Shown: piece by piece, positions 53,549-62,859 of the stretch
How positions within the stretch are numbered: position 1 is the stretch's first letter
How the letters are laid out: each line of letters begins with the position of its first letter
Program-made: the position numbers and the translations under genes
NCBI GenBank assembly: GCA_003697105.1
Contig: RFFQ01000003.1
Coordinates: forward strand, 1 to 64,000
From: Gemmatimonadota bacterium
GTDB taxonomy: Bacteria; 4572-55; J002
Direction of reading: 5' to 3'
Length of the DNA stretch: 64,000 nt
The notes under the pieces: model-generated
What the model saw: the letters and a program-made list of their open reading frames with translations, nothing else
The model's database searches: none
What the model was told of the DNA's origin: nothing

Positions 53549-54035
53549 AGTTTTAATCCCTTTCGCCCTAAATAAACCTGTTTAAAATTCATAACACTTT
53601 AACTTGATGATAAAATCTTACCCAAAATTCAATGAAAGGAGGTAAGAATTAGGGTAATATATACAATTTCAAGCTAATGGCAAGAGAAAAAAAGAGTAAA
53701 GTATCCATTTATGATAGGAAAATCCACAAAACTCAAGCAATAGCCTCTCCCGATTAACCCGATTTCCAAAAATGTGAGCCGCGGGTGGAACCTTTGTGGC
53801 ACATCCCGCCCCCTAAAATTAGGGCGGTAACAAAACAGTTTACTTAAATTAAAAATATAAATAGATACATTCTTAAATTATTCAAATTGGTATTGACATT
53901 AACATGGAAATTACCTATTATACGAACGTTATAAAGACAAATTTATCTATTATTCTTTAATACCTATTTTTATTCCCTGTCGTTTCATAATAAACCCAAA
54001 TTTATATCGTACTTATATCATAAGGTGGTGATGTT
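53549..54035. other. AT-rich divergent intergenic region
   Basis: This 487-base gap separates the divergent korA and hoxF genes. A consensus promoter for hoxF lies at 53893-53921. The stretch 53820-54000 is strongly AT-rich. I see no gene. The minus-strand promoter for the OFOR-Rnf cluster must lie here, but no clear hexamer pair stood out. Confidence 0.6.
53893..53921 (+). promoter_or_regulatory. Consensus sigma-70-type promoter of the hox operon
   Basis: TTGACA (53893-53898) and TATTAT (53916-53921) are separated by exactly 17 bases. A leader of about 107 bases follows to the hoxF ATG, which is preceded by AAGGTGGTGA. Confidence 0.82.
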
Positions 54036-55901
54036 ATGGATACCTTTGTACAGGAGGTTCTCGAAGCCTATCAGCGAGACAAGACTCGGCTGATGGACAT
54101 TCTGATCGATATTCAGGCACAATTTGGCTACATTCCGCCAGCGGTGGTCGGTCAAATTGCGGAGGCGCTACAGGTCTCTCGCGTGGATGTCGAACAGACG
54201 TTATCATTTTATCACTTTTTTTCTACCACCCCAAGGGGTGAGTACGCCATTTATCTCAACAACAGCGTTGTTGCCAACATGATGGGGCGAGCAAAGATTG
54301 CCAAAACATTCGAGGACGAACTCGGTTGTAAATTTGGCGAGGTCACCCCGGATGGCAAAGTGGGGCTGTTCGAGACGGCATGTATTGGCATGAGTGATCA
54401 GGAGCCAGCGGCACTGATCAATGGTGTGGTTTTCCCAAATTTAACCCCGTTTCGGGTACGGGAAATTGTTCGTGACATCAAAGCGGGCAAATCCCCGGAA
54501 GAGATGCTGACCGCAAGTTATGGTGACGGACAAAACAGCTCGCCATTGATCAAAGCGGTTGTTCAAAACCATATCTACAAAAAAGGTCCGGTGCTTTCAG
54601 ACGATTACCAACCGGGAGAAGCCCTGAAAAAGATTGTCCAGATGACACCGGAAGCGGTGATTGAGGAGGTGAAAGCCTCCAACCTACGCGGGCGCGGCGG
54701 CGCCGGCTTCCCAACGGGATTGAAATGGGAATTTTGCCGGAAATTCCCCAGCAAGCAGCGGTATATCTTCTGCAATGCAGATGAAGGCGAACCGGGCACT
54801 TTCAAGGATCGGGTCATCCTCACGGAACGGGCACAGTTGCTGTTGGAAGGCATGGCAATTGCCGGATATGCCGTTGGTGCTACCCAAGGCATCCTTTATG
54901 TCCGTTACGAATATAAATATTTGCAAAAGCATTTGGAAGAGATGATCCGTATAGGTCACGAAAAAGGGTATCTGGGTCAAAATATCGGCGGTAAAGAAGG
55001 ATTCGATTTCGACGTTCGGATTCAGTTTGGTGCCGGTGCGTATGTCTGCGGTGAGGAATCCGCACTGATTGAATCCGCCGAGGGCAAACGGGGTGAACCG
55101 CGGGATCGTCCTCCATTTCCGGTTGAAAAGGGTTATCTGGATCAGCCAACGGTGGTCAATAATGTGGAAACCCTCTGTTCGGTGGTTAAAATCATTTTGA
55201 ATGGCGGCAGTTGGTATCGTTCTTTTGGGACAGAAGCCTCAACCGGTACGAAAGTTCTGAGTGTCTCGGGAGATTGCCGGTATCCCGGCATCTACGAGGT
55301 GGAATGGGGCTTTAGCGTGAACGACATTCTCGATATGGTCGGTGCCGACGTTGAGGACGTCCAAGCCGTACAAGTAGGCGGTCCCTCCGGAGCCTGCATT
55401 GGTCCCGATGAATTTGATCGCATTCTGTGCTATGCCGATCTGGCCACGGGCGGATCCATGATCATCTTTAACCACCGCCGGGATTTACTCCGCGAGGTGA
55501 TCCTGAATTTCACCAACTTCTTCATTGAAGAATCCTGCGGATCGTGCGTGCCGTGCCGGATGCTGAGTGTCATCATGCGCGATAAACTGCTCAAAATTCT
55601 AAATGGGCATGGAGTATATCAGGACTTAATCGATTTGGAAGAATGGGGTAAAATCATGAAGGCGAATCGTTGCGGGTTAGGACAAACCGCTCCCCGACCT
55701 ATCCTGACCAGCTTGAAGAATTTCCGGCACTTGTACGAAGAACGGCTTCAGGATAAAGATTTTGACAGTGGTTTTGATCTGGAAGCAGCGATTAAAGATG
55801 CCTGTGAAGCCACCCAACGAACCCCCCACCTGCATAAACCCGAACGTCAAGAAACCGCTTATGAAAATGAACTTGTCGGTGCGATAGGAGACCTATTATG
55901 A
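54036..55901 (+). CDS. hoxF: NAD-reducing hydrogenase diaphorase subunit HoxF (NuoE-NuoF fusion)
   Basis: 621 residues. An N-terminal NuoE-like domain (1-155) is fused to NuoF with the FMN loop RGRGGAGFPTGLKW (near 223), NADH motif GAGAYVCGEESALIES (near 333), and [4Fe-4S] ligands ESCGSCVPC plus the distal Cys in NRCGLGQTA. In the NuoE-like part the [2Fe-2S] cysteines are mostly gone: the first pair reads NNSVVANMMGRA and only one Cys remains in ETACIGMSDQ. It transfers electrons between NAD(H) and the hydrogenase module. It begins a four-gene operon. Confidence 0.93.
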   Translation: MDTFVQEVLEAYQRDKTRLMDILIDIQAQFGYIPPAVVGQIAEALQVSRVDVEQTLSFYHFFSTTPRGEYAIYLNNSVVANMMGRAKIAKTFEDELGCKFGEVTPDGKVGLFETACIGMSDQEPAALINGVVFPNLTPFRVREIVRDIKAGKSPEEMLTASYGDGQNSSPLIKAVVQNHIYKKGPVLSDDYQPGEALKKIVQMTPEAVIEEVKASNLRGRGGAGFPTGLKWEFCRKFPSKQRYIFCNADEGEPGTFKDRVILTERAQLLLEGMAIAGYAVGATQGILYVRYEYKYLQKHLEEMIRIGHEKGYLGQNIGGKEGFDFDVRIQFGAGAYVCGEESALIESAEGKRGEPRDRPPFPVEKGYLDQPTVVNNVETLCSVVKIILNGGSWYRSFGTEASTGTKVLSVSGDCRYPGIYEVEWGFSVNDILDMVGADVEDVQAVQVGGPSGACIGPDEFDRILCYADLATGGSMIIFNHRRDLLREVILNFTNFFIEESCGSCVPCRMLSVIMRDKLLKILNGHGVYQDLIDLEEWGKIMKANRCGLGQTAPRPILTSLKNFRHLYEERLQDKDFDSGFDLEAAIKDACEATQRTPHLHKPERQETAYENELVGAIGDLL

Positions 55902-56596
55902 GCGTAGTTAAATTTATCATCGATGGTGTGGAATGTATCGCGGAAAAAGGCGAGTATCTCCTTCAAGCCGCTCGCCAAAATGGAATCTATATCCCTTCAC
56001 TGTGCCATCTGGAGGGCTACAAACCCCGCGGTTCGTGCCGCATCTGCAACGTAAAAGTCAATGGACGGCTCATGACCGCCTGCACAACACCGGTCGCCGA
56101 CGGTATGGACATTGAAAACGATACCCCAGAATTACGAGATATCCGTACCGCCATCTTGGAAATTTTATTTGTAGAGGGCAACCATTTCTGCCCCGCGTGT
56201 GAACGCAGTGGCAATTGCGAACTACAAGCACAAATTTATCGCCACCAAATCATGGCACCCCGTTTCCCCTTCCAATTTCCGGATCGGGATGTGGACGCCT
56301 CCCATCCTAATATTTTGAAGGATTACAATCGATGTATCCTTTGCAAACGGTGTATTCGGGCAATTAAAGATGAAAATGGAAAGAGCTTTTTCGCCTTTAA
56401 AAAACGGAGTCACAAAGTGGAGATCAGCATGGATCCAACCATGAAAGAGAACCTAACCGAGGAACTCGCCCAACGCGCCATGGAAGTGTGCCCGGTGGGA
56501 GCGCTCCTGCGTAAGGAGAAAGGATACGATACCCCCATCGGCAAACGTAAATATGACAAACAACCGATTGGCAGCGAGATCGAAACCGCAAAATAA
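55898..56596 (+). CDS. hoxU: Hydrogenase diaphorase subunit HoxU
   Basis: 232 residues, the NuoG-N-like ferredoxin subunit. A [2Fe-2S] domain has CHLEGYKPRGSCRICNV, a His-Cys3 cluster motif is GNHFCPACERSGNCELQ, and a [4Fe-4S] motif CILCKRCIRA has a distal MEVCPVGAL. It links HoxF to HoxY. Its ATG overlaps the hoxF stop by four bases. Confidence 0.94.
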   Translation: MSVVKFIIDGVECIAEKGEYLLQAARQNGIYIPSLCHLEGYKPRGSCRICNVKVNGRLMTACTTPVADGMDIENDTPELRDIRTAILEILFVEGNHFCPACERSGNCELQAQIYRHQIMAPRFPFQFPDRDVDASHPNILKDYNRCILCKRCIRAIKDENGKSFFAFKKRSHKVEISMDPTMKENLTEELAQRAMEVCPVGALLRKEKGYDTPIGKRKYDKQPIGSEIETAK

Positions 56597-56610
56597 AAGG
56601 AGATAGAACG

Positions 56611-57159
56611 ATGAGTAAACCTGTGGTTGCCACAACATCTCTGGCGGGCTGTTTTGGCTGTCATATGTCGATTTTGGATATTGATGAACGCATCTTAGAC
56701 CTGATCGAACTGGTTGAATTTGATAAATCTCCCATAAATGACATCAAAACATTTAGCCGGGAATGTGATATTGGCTTGATCGAAGGCGGATGTTGCAACA
56801 GTGAAAACGTGGAAGTCCTGCGGGATTTCCGCAAACATTGTAAAACTCTAATTCTGGTGGGAGAATGCGCCATCATGGGTGGACTGCCAGCACTGCGAAA
56901 CAACATCCCCATCAAGGAATGTCTGGAAGAAGCATATCTCAACAGCCCGTCCGTCACTGAGAACGAAGAACGGATTATCCCTAACGATGACGAATTACCG
57001 ATTATTCTCAATAAAGTATATCCGTGTCAAGAAATCGTTAAAATCGATTATTATCTGCCCGGTTGTCCACCCCGCGCCGACCTCATCTGGGAAACGCTAG
57101 TGGCACTGATTGAAGGCAGAAAACCCAAATTAGACTATGAACTCATAAAATATGATTAG
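56611..57159 (+). CDS. hoxY: [NiFe]-hydrogenase small subunit HoxY
   Basis: 182 residues. The proximal [4Fe-4S] ligands are in AGCFGCHMS (residues 13-21), VGECAIMGG and LPGCPPRAD. The short single-cluster form is typical of group 3 (NAD-linked) hydrogenases. AAGGAG lies upstream of the ATG, and 14 bases separate it from hoxU. Confidence 0.95.
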   Translation: MSKPVVATTSLAGCFGCHMSILDIDERILDLIELVEFDKSPINDIKTFSRECDIGLIEGGCCNSENVEVLRDFRKHCKTLILVGECAIMGGLPALRNNIPIKECLEEAYLNSPSVTENEERIIPNDDELPIILNKVYPCQEIVKIDYYLPGCPPRADLIWETLVALIEGRKPKLDYELIKYD

Positions 57160-57172
57160 GCATTAGGATTTA

Positions 57173-57237
57173 GGAATTAGGGATTCAGGATTTAGGACTC
57201 AGGATTTAGGGTTTCCTAACTCCTAATCCCTAATTCC
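57173..57237. repeat. TTAGGATT-like low-complexity repeat with inverted ends
   Basis: The hoxY-hoxH gap holds several variants of TTAGGA(T/A)T, with an 11-bp inverted repeat GGAATTAGGGA (57173-57183) and TCCCTAATTCC (57227-57237). It could form a hairpin between the two hydrogenase subunits. Repeats with this text-like structure look like an inserted element. Confidence 0.65.
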
Positions 57238-57253
57238 GAATCAGGAGGAAATC

Positions 57254-58699
57254 ATGGGAAAGAAAATTACCATTGAACCCGTTACGAGAGTGGAAGGACA
57301 CGGCAAAGTGACCATCCATTTGGATGATAACGGGAATGTTACCGAAACGCGATTGCATATTGTTGAGTTTCGCGGCTTTGAACGATTTGTTCAGGGTCGC
57401 CCTTACTGGGAGATGCCGGTACTGGTACAACGTCTGTGTGGCATTTGCCCGGTAAGCCACCATCTTGCCGCCGCAAAGGCACTCGATGTCATTGTAGGCG
57501 CACCCCAATTGAGCGCTGTGGGCGAAAAAATGCGTCGCTTAATGCACTATGGGCAGATATTTCAGTCCCATGCGTTGCACTTTTTCCATCTTGCCTCCCC
57601 AGACCTGCTCTTCGGGATTGGCGGTGATCCGCTCAAGCGAAATGTCATTGGGGTGGCACTGGAACACAAAGATCTTGCGACAATGGGTGTCCTGATGCGT
57701 AAATTTGGTCAGGAAATCATTCAAGTTACCGCGGGTAAGAAAATCCACGGCACCGGTGCCATTCCGGGGGGGATCAACAAAAATTTATCAATTGAAGAGC
57801 GCGATCGCTTTTTAGTCGGCAAGCCGGGTTACAATATCGACCAAATGATTGAATGGTCGCAGGCGGCGCTCGAATTTTTCAAGAGTTACCACGCCGAACA
57901 CCGCGCTTTTATTGATCATTTTGCCGAATTTCCGTCCAGTCACCTGAGCTTGGTGCGAGAAGACGGCGCCCTCGACCTCTATCATGGTGTGTTGCGGGCA
58001 GTGGACGCCAACGGCAAGCGCATTCTGGACGATGTGGATTATCAGAATTATCTGGATTACATCAGCGAGGAAGTGCGTAGTTGGAGCTATATGAAGTTTC
58101 CGTATCTGCGCGAATTTGGCAAAAAGGAAGGTTGGTATCGGGTGGGTCCGTTGGCGCGGCTCAACACCTGTGACTTTATCCCGACACCCTTAGCACAGCA
58201 GGAATTTGAGACCTTCCGCGCCTATACCCACGGCAAACCGAATAACATGTCCATGCACATGCACTGGGCGCGGCTGATCGAGACCCTTCACGCGGCAGAA
58301 GTGATGCGCGATTTGCTGAATGATCCCGATCTGCAAAATGAGGATCTGGTGGTGAAAGGCAAAAAGACAAACGAAGGTGTCGGCTTGATCGAAGCACCCC
58401 GCGGTACACTCTTTCACCATTATAAGATCAATGAAAATGATCAAATTGAGATGGCAAATTTGATCGTCTCCACCACCAACAACAATCAACCGATGAATGT
58501 TGCCGTGGAACAGGTCGCCAAAGAGATGATTTCCGGGCAAAAAGAAGTAACCGAAGGCATGCTGAACGCGGTGGAAGTCGCGATTCGGGCATATGACCCG
58601 TGCCTCAGTTGTGCGACCCATGCAATGGGTCAGATGCCACTGGAAATTTCCCTGTACGACGCCAACGATCAGTTGATCGACCGGAAAATGAGTCATTAA
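57254..58699 (+). CDS. hoxH: [NiFe]-hydrogenase large subunit HoxH
   Basis: 481 residues. The N-terminal L1 motif RLCGICPVSHH holds Cys62 and Cys65; the C-terminal L2 motif DPCLSCATH holds Cys450 and Cys453. These four cysteines bind the Ni-Fe centre. After His456 there is a 25-residue tail, the part removed by the maturation endopeptidase (HoxW type), which is not in the window. Group 3d bidirectional hydrogenase is indicated by the HoxFUYH set. Confidence 0.96.
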   Translation: MGKKITIEPVTRVEGHGKVTIHLDDNGNVTETRLHIVEFRGFERFVQGRPYWEMPVLVQRLCGICPVSHHLAAAKALDVIVGAPQLSAVGEKMRRLMHYGQIFQSHALHFFHLASPDLLFGIGGDPLKRNVIGVALEHKDLATMGVLMRKFGQEIIQVTAGKKIHGTGAIPGGINKNLSIEERDRFLVGKPGYNIDQMIEWSQAALEFFKSYHAEHRAFIDHFAEFPSSHLSLVREDGALDLYHGVLRAVDANGKRILDDVDYQNYLDYISEEVRSWSYMKFPYLREFGKKEGWYRVGPLARLNTCDFIPTPLAQQEFETFRAYTHGKPNNMSMHMHWARLIETLHAAEVMRDLLNDPDLQNEDLVVKGKKTNEGVGLIEAPRGTLFHHYKINENDQIEMANLIVSTTNNNQPMNVAVEQVAKEMISGQKEVTEGMLNAVEVAIRAYDPCLSCATHAMGQMPLEISLYDANDQLIDRKMSH

Positions 58700-58793
58700 C
58701 CATAATTGGGGGTTCATGTGTGCACGTTCTAAAGAGCGTCGCCCATGTGAAATCAATTCAACCCTAATTAACTATAAGTAAAAGGAGTACAAA

Positions 58794-59780
58794 ATGGACT
58801 TATCCACAACGTACATGGGTTTAAAACTGAAAAACCCGCTGGTGGTGAGCAGTTCCCCAATTACCGCAAAGATTGAAACCATTTGGGAATGCGCCGATCG
58901 TGGCGCGGGAGCAGTTGTCTTAAAATCCCTATTTGAGGAGCAAATCGTCGCTGAGATTAAGGCGCGGTTGAGTAAGGAAGAGATGTTCTTCTGGTATCCC
59001 GAAGCAATGGATCATGTGAGTACCATTTCCCGCGGACAAGGAGTCAAAAACTATTTGCGGTTGATCGAAAAAGCCAAACAACACACGAATATCCCGATCA
59101 TTGCCAGTATCAACTGTATCACCCCCAACGAATGGACTTATATTGCCCGCGAACTCGAAAATTCCGGGGCGGATGGGTTGGAGTTGAATATCGGGAAATT
59201 AGCCTCCGATGATCAAGACCCCGGCGCCAAAACGGAGCGCTACATTGAAATTATTGAAGCCGTAAAAACCGAGGTTAAACTGCCCATTGCCGTCAAGATT
59301 GGACCCTACTTCTCCAATCTGACTTACACCGTGAACAAACTGTGCCACTCTGGGATTAACGCGGTGGTGTTGTTCAATCGATTTTACCGCCCAGATATCG
59401 ACATCAACAAGCTCACCTTAATCGAATCCAGCGCATTAAGCGCCCCAGAGGAACTCTTACAATCCCTGCGCTGGATTGCGCTCCTTTCCAACAAGGTGGA
59501 ATGTGATCTGGCCGCCTCGACCGGCATCCATGATTATGATGGCGTAGTCAAACAACTGCTTGCCGGCGCCAACGCAACGTATCTGTGTACCACGTTACTC
59601 AAAAACGGGATCGATTACCTCCAGACGATATTGATCGGGTTGGAACGCTGGATGGCACAACACAACTTTGAAACCATCAGCGAATTCAAAGGGCTGATCA
59701 GCAAGCGCCATAACCTAACCCCAGAATTTGTGCGGGTGCAATACATGAAAAAATCCACCGAAGAGGTGGCGTTGTACTAA
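58794..59780 (+). CDS. Dihydroorotate-dehydrogenase-like FMN protein
   Basis: 328 residues of a TIM-barrel flavoprotein related to dihydroorotate dehydrogenase: MGLKLKNPLVVSSSPITAKIE at the N-terminus (residues 8-28), ASINCITPNEW, GADGLELNIG, LPIAVKIGPYF and the phosphate-binding TGIHDYDGVVKQLLAGA. AAGGAG precedes the ATG. Such genes often accompany OFOR/PFOR genes. It lies 94 bases after hoxH and ends at a strong terminator, so it probably belongs to the hox transcript. It is unlikely to serve pyrimidine synthesis here. Confidence 0.88.
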   Translation: MDLSTTYMGLKLKNPLVVSSSPITAKIETIWECADRGAGAVVLKSLFEEQIVAEIKARLSKEEMFFWYPEAMDHVSTISRGQGVKNYLRLIEKAKQHTNIPIIASINCITPNEWTYIARELENSGADGLELNIGKLASDDQDPGAKTERYIEIIEAVKTEVKLPIAVKIGPYFSNLTYTVNKLCHSGINAVVLFNRFYRPDIDINKLTLIESSALSAPEELLQSLRWIALLSNKVECDLAASTGIHDYDGVVKQLLAGANATYLCTTLLKNGIDYLQTILIGLERWMAQHNFETISEFKGLISKRHNLTPEFVRVQYMKKSTEEVALY

Positions 59781-59803
59781 ATTCGCACCCTGTACAGCAT
59801 AGA

Positions 59804-59844
59804 AAAACCCCGTTGAGGAGTGAATCTTGCCTCAACGGGGTTTT
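59804..59844. terminator. Bidirectional Rho-independent terminator
   Basis: A perfect 15-bp stem (59804-59818 with 59830-59844) with an 11-base loop is flanked by A and T runs on both strands. It ends the hox operon on the plus strand and the OsmC gene on the minus strand. Confidence 0.92.
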
Positions 59845-59856
59845 TTGTGGTATGGG

Positions 59857-60264
59857 TTACTCGGCTTCGCTAATTTGATAAGAACTGGTGATTGTTGCCG
59901 CCTTACCCAACATGGCACTTGCTGAGCAGTAGGCGGTTTCAGAGAGTTCAATCGCGCGTTCAACAGCTTTTTCACTGATTTCCTTGCCGGTAATGTGATA
60001 TTCAATGTGAATATCCGTATAAATTTTGGGGTGATTTTCTGCCCGTTTTCCTGAGACGCTCACCCGGAAATCGGTCACATGCTGCCGTTTTTTCTGCAGG
60101 ATCGAGATCACATCCATCGCGGTGCATCCGGCTAGCCCCACCAGCAACATCTCCAGTGGGCGAGCACCGGCACCATCGGGACCATCCAGCACAATCCCGT
60201 GCCCAGAACCCGTTTGCGCCAGAAATTGCAACCCTTCCATCCATTTGACTTCTACGTTTGACAT
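59857..60264 (-). CDS. OsmC/Ohr-family peroxiredoxin-like protein
   Basis: 135 residues from ATG 60264, preceded by GGAGAGGAG. The OsmC fold has the first reactive Cys in LAGCTAMDVISIL (near residue 48) and a second in ETAYCSASAML (near 114). OsmC proteins reduce organic hydroperoxides. It is convergent with the hox operon and shares its terminator. Confidence 0.92.
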   Translation of the reverse strand: MSNVEVKWMEGLQFLAQTGSGHGIVLDGPDGAGARPLEMLLVGLAGCTAMDVISILQKKRQHVTDFRVSVSGKRAENHPKIYTDIHIEYHITGKEISEKAVERAIELSETAYCSASAMLGKAATITSSYQISEAE

Positions 60265-60518
60265 AACTCCTCTCCTTGATAGAGTTAAGTAGTGATGATT
60301 ATCCGTTTGTAATTGGGCATCGATGGATGATGTCACTCATCGCCCCAACGATCCCGATCTGCATCTGCTCCAGTAAACCAAAGATGTAGTCATAATAACC
60401 TCCTAATGTAATGAAGTGTGTAGTTATTTTCTTAACTATGTAATGAAATTTACCCAAATGGATTTCATTCTCACCGAGTAAACACGGAAAAATCAACAGA
60501 AAAGTCAACCCTAATCAA
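60265..60518. other. Intergenic gap, no supported gene
   Basis: The gap lies between OsmC and the FadL-type gene. A minus-strand frame of up to 69 codons exists and has AGGAGG near 60396-60401, but no convincing start or family. I leave it unannotated. Confidence 0.5.
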
Positions 60519-60546
60519 ATAAAAAACCCGGAGAATCTGACGGGTT
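60519..60546 (-). terminator. Terminator after FadL-type gene
   Basis: On the minus strand AACCCG (60546-60541) pairs with CGGGTT (60530-60525), followed by TTTTATTT. It lies 30 bases beyond the stop of the FadL-type gene. Confidence 0.7.
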
Positions 60547-60575
60547 CAATATTCATTCTATGTTGTAGAATCAGA

Positions 60576-62144
60576 TTAAAACCGAAGTGTACCAGACATA
60601 TGCACGACATCTTCACCGAGTTCATTGGTACAACTATTGTACTCGTTGGCGATAGTAGAACCATTAGACTCCAGTTCGTTAGCAAAGACCTTTTCGTAAG
60701 CCATATCAACTTGAAACATACCGTTGAAATTATATCCCAAACCAAATGTTAGATGGTTCTCGACGATTGCCGGAAAAATTGGAATCACCGTTTCCGCGGG
60801 TACCGGATTTTTGGCATAATTAAACCCGGTGCGCACTGCCAGATTTGGGGTAGCCCAGAATTCCAGCCCCATAGCAACCACCAGTTGATTATCCCAGTTC
60901 ATGGGCATTTCCAACGTCATGCTGCCATCTGGTGTACCCATCATAGTGTTGATATTAGAATTATCTCCGTTGGAAAAGTGCATCACAAATTCTTTCATGG
61001 TATCTTCCCAATTGATCCAGTGGACATCGGTGGCGATAATCAAGCGATCATTGGGGGCATATGCCACCCCAAAACCAAATTCCTGAGGCCAGGAAAAGTC
61101 AATATCAACATCGTACATGGCTTTCATGCCAAGGCTCATATCAATCCCCATATCACTTAATTGCTGCATGACACCTTGCTGCGCCATTTGTAATTCCTGT
61201 TCGGTCGGATTCATCGGGTCTTGCACCACTCCATCTTGCGACATTTGCACTAATGCACCCATCACCATCCGTTCGTAGGCATTATTGAATTGAGCAGTCA
61301 TATCCATGCCAGCTTCCCCGGAAAAATCCAACGTGGATTTCATGGTATAGCTGGCGCCCACGCGAAGTTTATCTGTCACTTTGTACTGAATTCCCAGTTT
61401 CCCGCCCCAACCGGTGGCGGTAACAGCATCGTCCATATCTGCATACGCAGTAACTTCATCAAAGTCTAAACCGCCTTGTTCCATCGGCGCACCAAACATA
61501 TCACCAAAAGTCATTCCATTTCCGCCGGGCACTTCACCCAGCATCGCACTCGGTGGCAGGCTGTACGGCATCTACATTTCCATTTGGGCATAGCCAAAAT
61601 TGAGTGCAAAACCGATAGAAAAATCAGGTGTAAATTGATACGCTACCGTCGGAGCAAGCTTCATGTAGCCAATATTAGAGTGGTATTCCTGACCCACATG
61701 ATCATCCTGTGTGGTTGGATTTCCATCAGACGCACAAAAGATATCGTGCTTAACATCATTATAGGTTGCCCCCATCCCTCCTTGGGCATAAAAGCCAATA
61801 CCAAATGCGAACTTGCTATCCGCCTGATTGTAAACATAGCCAAACGATGGTAGTGGAAAGGTTTCGCTGTCCGCATCAAGATTGTTCAATTCGTTTTCAA
61901 AATGAACGGAAGGCATCAACAAACCAAGGCTCAAATCCAGTTGTTGACCGGTAATGGTGCTAATCCCGGCAGGGTTGGTATTCATCAAATGAGTGTCATT
62001 ATTCATAGCGAAAGATGCGCCGCCCATCGCTGACATTCGTGCGCCGTAGCCAATCATATTCATCCCGTTAGTTGCAAAAGCAGTCTGAACCGTGAAAAGT
62101 AAGACAATGACAAGAATTGCAACCGATACAACTCGTGAGTTCAT
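60576..62144 (-). pseudogene. FadL-type outer-membrane transport protein interrupted by an in-frame TAG
   Basis: One continuous frame of 522 codons from ATG 62144 (GAGGAG upstream) to 60576 contains a single TAG at 61574-61572, codon 191. Before it come a signal peptide (1-25) and the FadL N-terminal signature TNGMNMIGYGARMSAMGGAS (residues 26-45). After it, the beta-barrel continues to a terminal Phe (HMSGTLRF), as expected for an outer-membrane protein. FadL-family proteins take up hydrophobic compounds. Either the copy is broken by a point mutation (CAG or AAG to TAG), or the TAG is an error or is suppressed. Confidence 0.8.
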
Positions 62145-62263
62145 TATAAACTCCTCTCTGTAGAGTAAGATATGAATAAATGTGTATGTTACTACTTCGA
62201 TAAAACGATATAAACGTAATTCAGTTCACTGCTAAGGAATAAGAATCAATTAACGTTCCGTAT

Positions 62264-62303
62264 CATTGCAAGCGACCGTATCAGGACAATGCCTCGCAAT
62301 GAC
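62264..62303. repeat. Dispersed-type palindrome TCATTGC...GCAATGA
   Basis: Arms TCATTGC (62264-62270) and GCAATGA (62297-62303) enclose AAGCGACCGT...TGCCTC. Read on the minus strand it gives GGTCATTGCGAGG, resembling a REP-like repeat found scattered in many bacterial genomes. It lies in the 178-base gap upstream of the FadL-type gene. Confidence 0.6.
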
Positions 62304-62322
62304 CGTTTCTCAACACCTGTTC

Positions 62323-62796
62323 CTAAGTAAAAATAATCGAAGCCCCTTGAGATTTTTCATAAAATTCGCCGACAGTGATAATATCATCCACTTCATCACA
62401 AAAATCGTCCTTTGTCAGGTGGAACATTTCCACTGTTGCTTTGCAGGCATAGATTTCAGCCCCGGAATCATGGATCATTTCCAAAAATTCACTCACCGGT
62501 GGAATATCCAGTTTGTCCATCTCTTTTTTCATCATGGCGGTTGCCAGTGCCGACATCCCCGGCATCATCCCAATGAGTGTTGGGATATGCAGCGCCGGAT
62601 TGCCAACGGTGGCAACTTTCAGGTGATCCATCCGTTTCCGAATGATTGCATCCAGCCCGAAAAAGGTGAAAAACAGATTGGCTTCGATCCCTTCCATCCG
62701 GGCACCATTTGCCATAATCAAACCCGGATAGACCCCCTCTAACGATCCCTTCGACACAATAATTGAGACCTTCTCAATTGCACCATTTTCTGCCAT
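62323..62796 (-). CDS. DsrE/DsrF-like sulfur-relay family protein
   Basis: 157 residues from ATG 62796, preceded by GGAGGA. The DsrE-like fold is indicated by KVSIIVSKGSLEGVYPGLIM, the variable loop FFTFFGLDAI, MSALATAMMKKEM and the C-terminal DSGAEIYACKATVEMF with a conserved Cys. Members take part in persulfide transfer. It is the last of the four-gene sulfur group. Confidence 0.88.
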   Translation of the reverse strand: MAENGAIEKVSIIVSKGSLEGVYPGLIMANGARMEGIEANLFFTFFGLDAIIRKRMDHLKVATVGNPALHIPTLIGMMPGMSALATAMMKKEMDKLDIPPVSEFLEMIHDSGAEIYACKATVEMFHLTKDDFCDEVDDIITVGEFYEKSQGASIIFT

Positions 62797-62859
62797 GGTT
62801 GAATCCTCCATTAACGTGGAAAACAAAAACAGACTCCGCGGAATCTGTTCACTCAAATA

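Noticed and set aside
58794-59780. Assignment as pyrD for pyrimidine synthesis
   Set aside because: The context is the hydrogenase operon and the family is the DHOD-like group near OFOR genes; no other pyr gene is present.
60299-60508. 69-codon minus-strand frame upstream of OsmC
   Set aside because: AGGAGG is present inside it, but no start codon fits and no family is recognisable.
61572-61574. Pyrrolysine decoding of the TAG in the FadL-type gene
   Set aside because: Pyrrolysine is essentially limited to methylamine methyltransferases and hosts with pylT/pylS; a point mutation or error is simpler.
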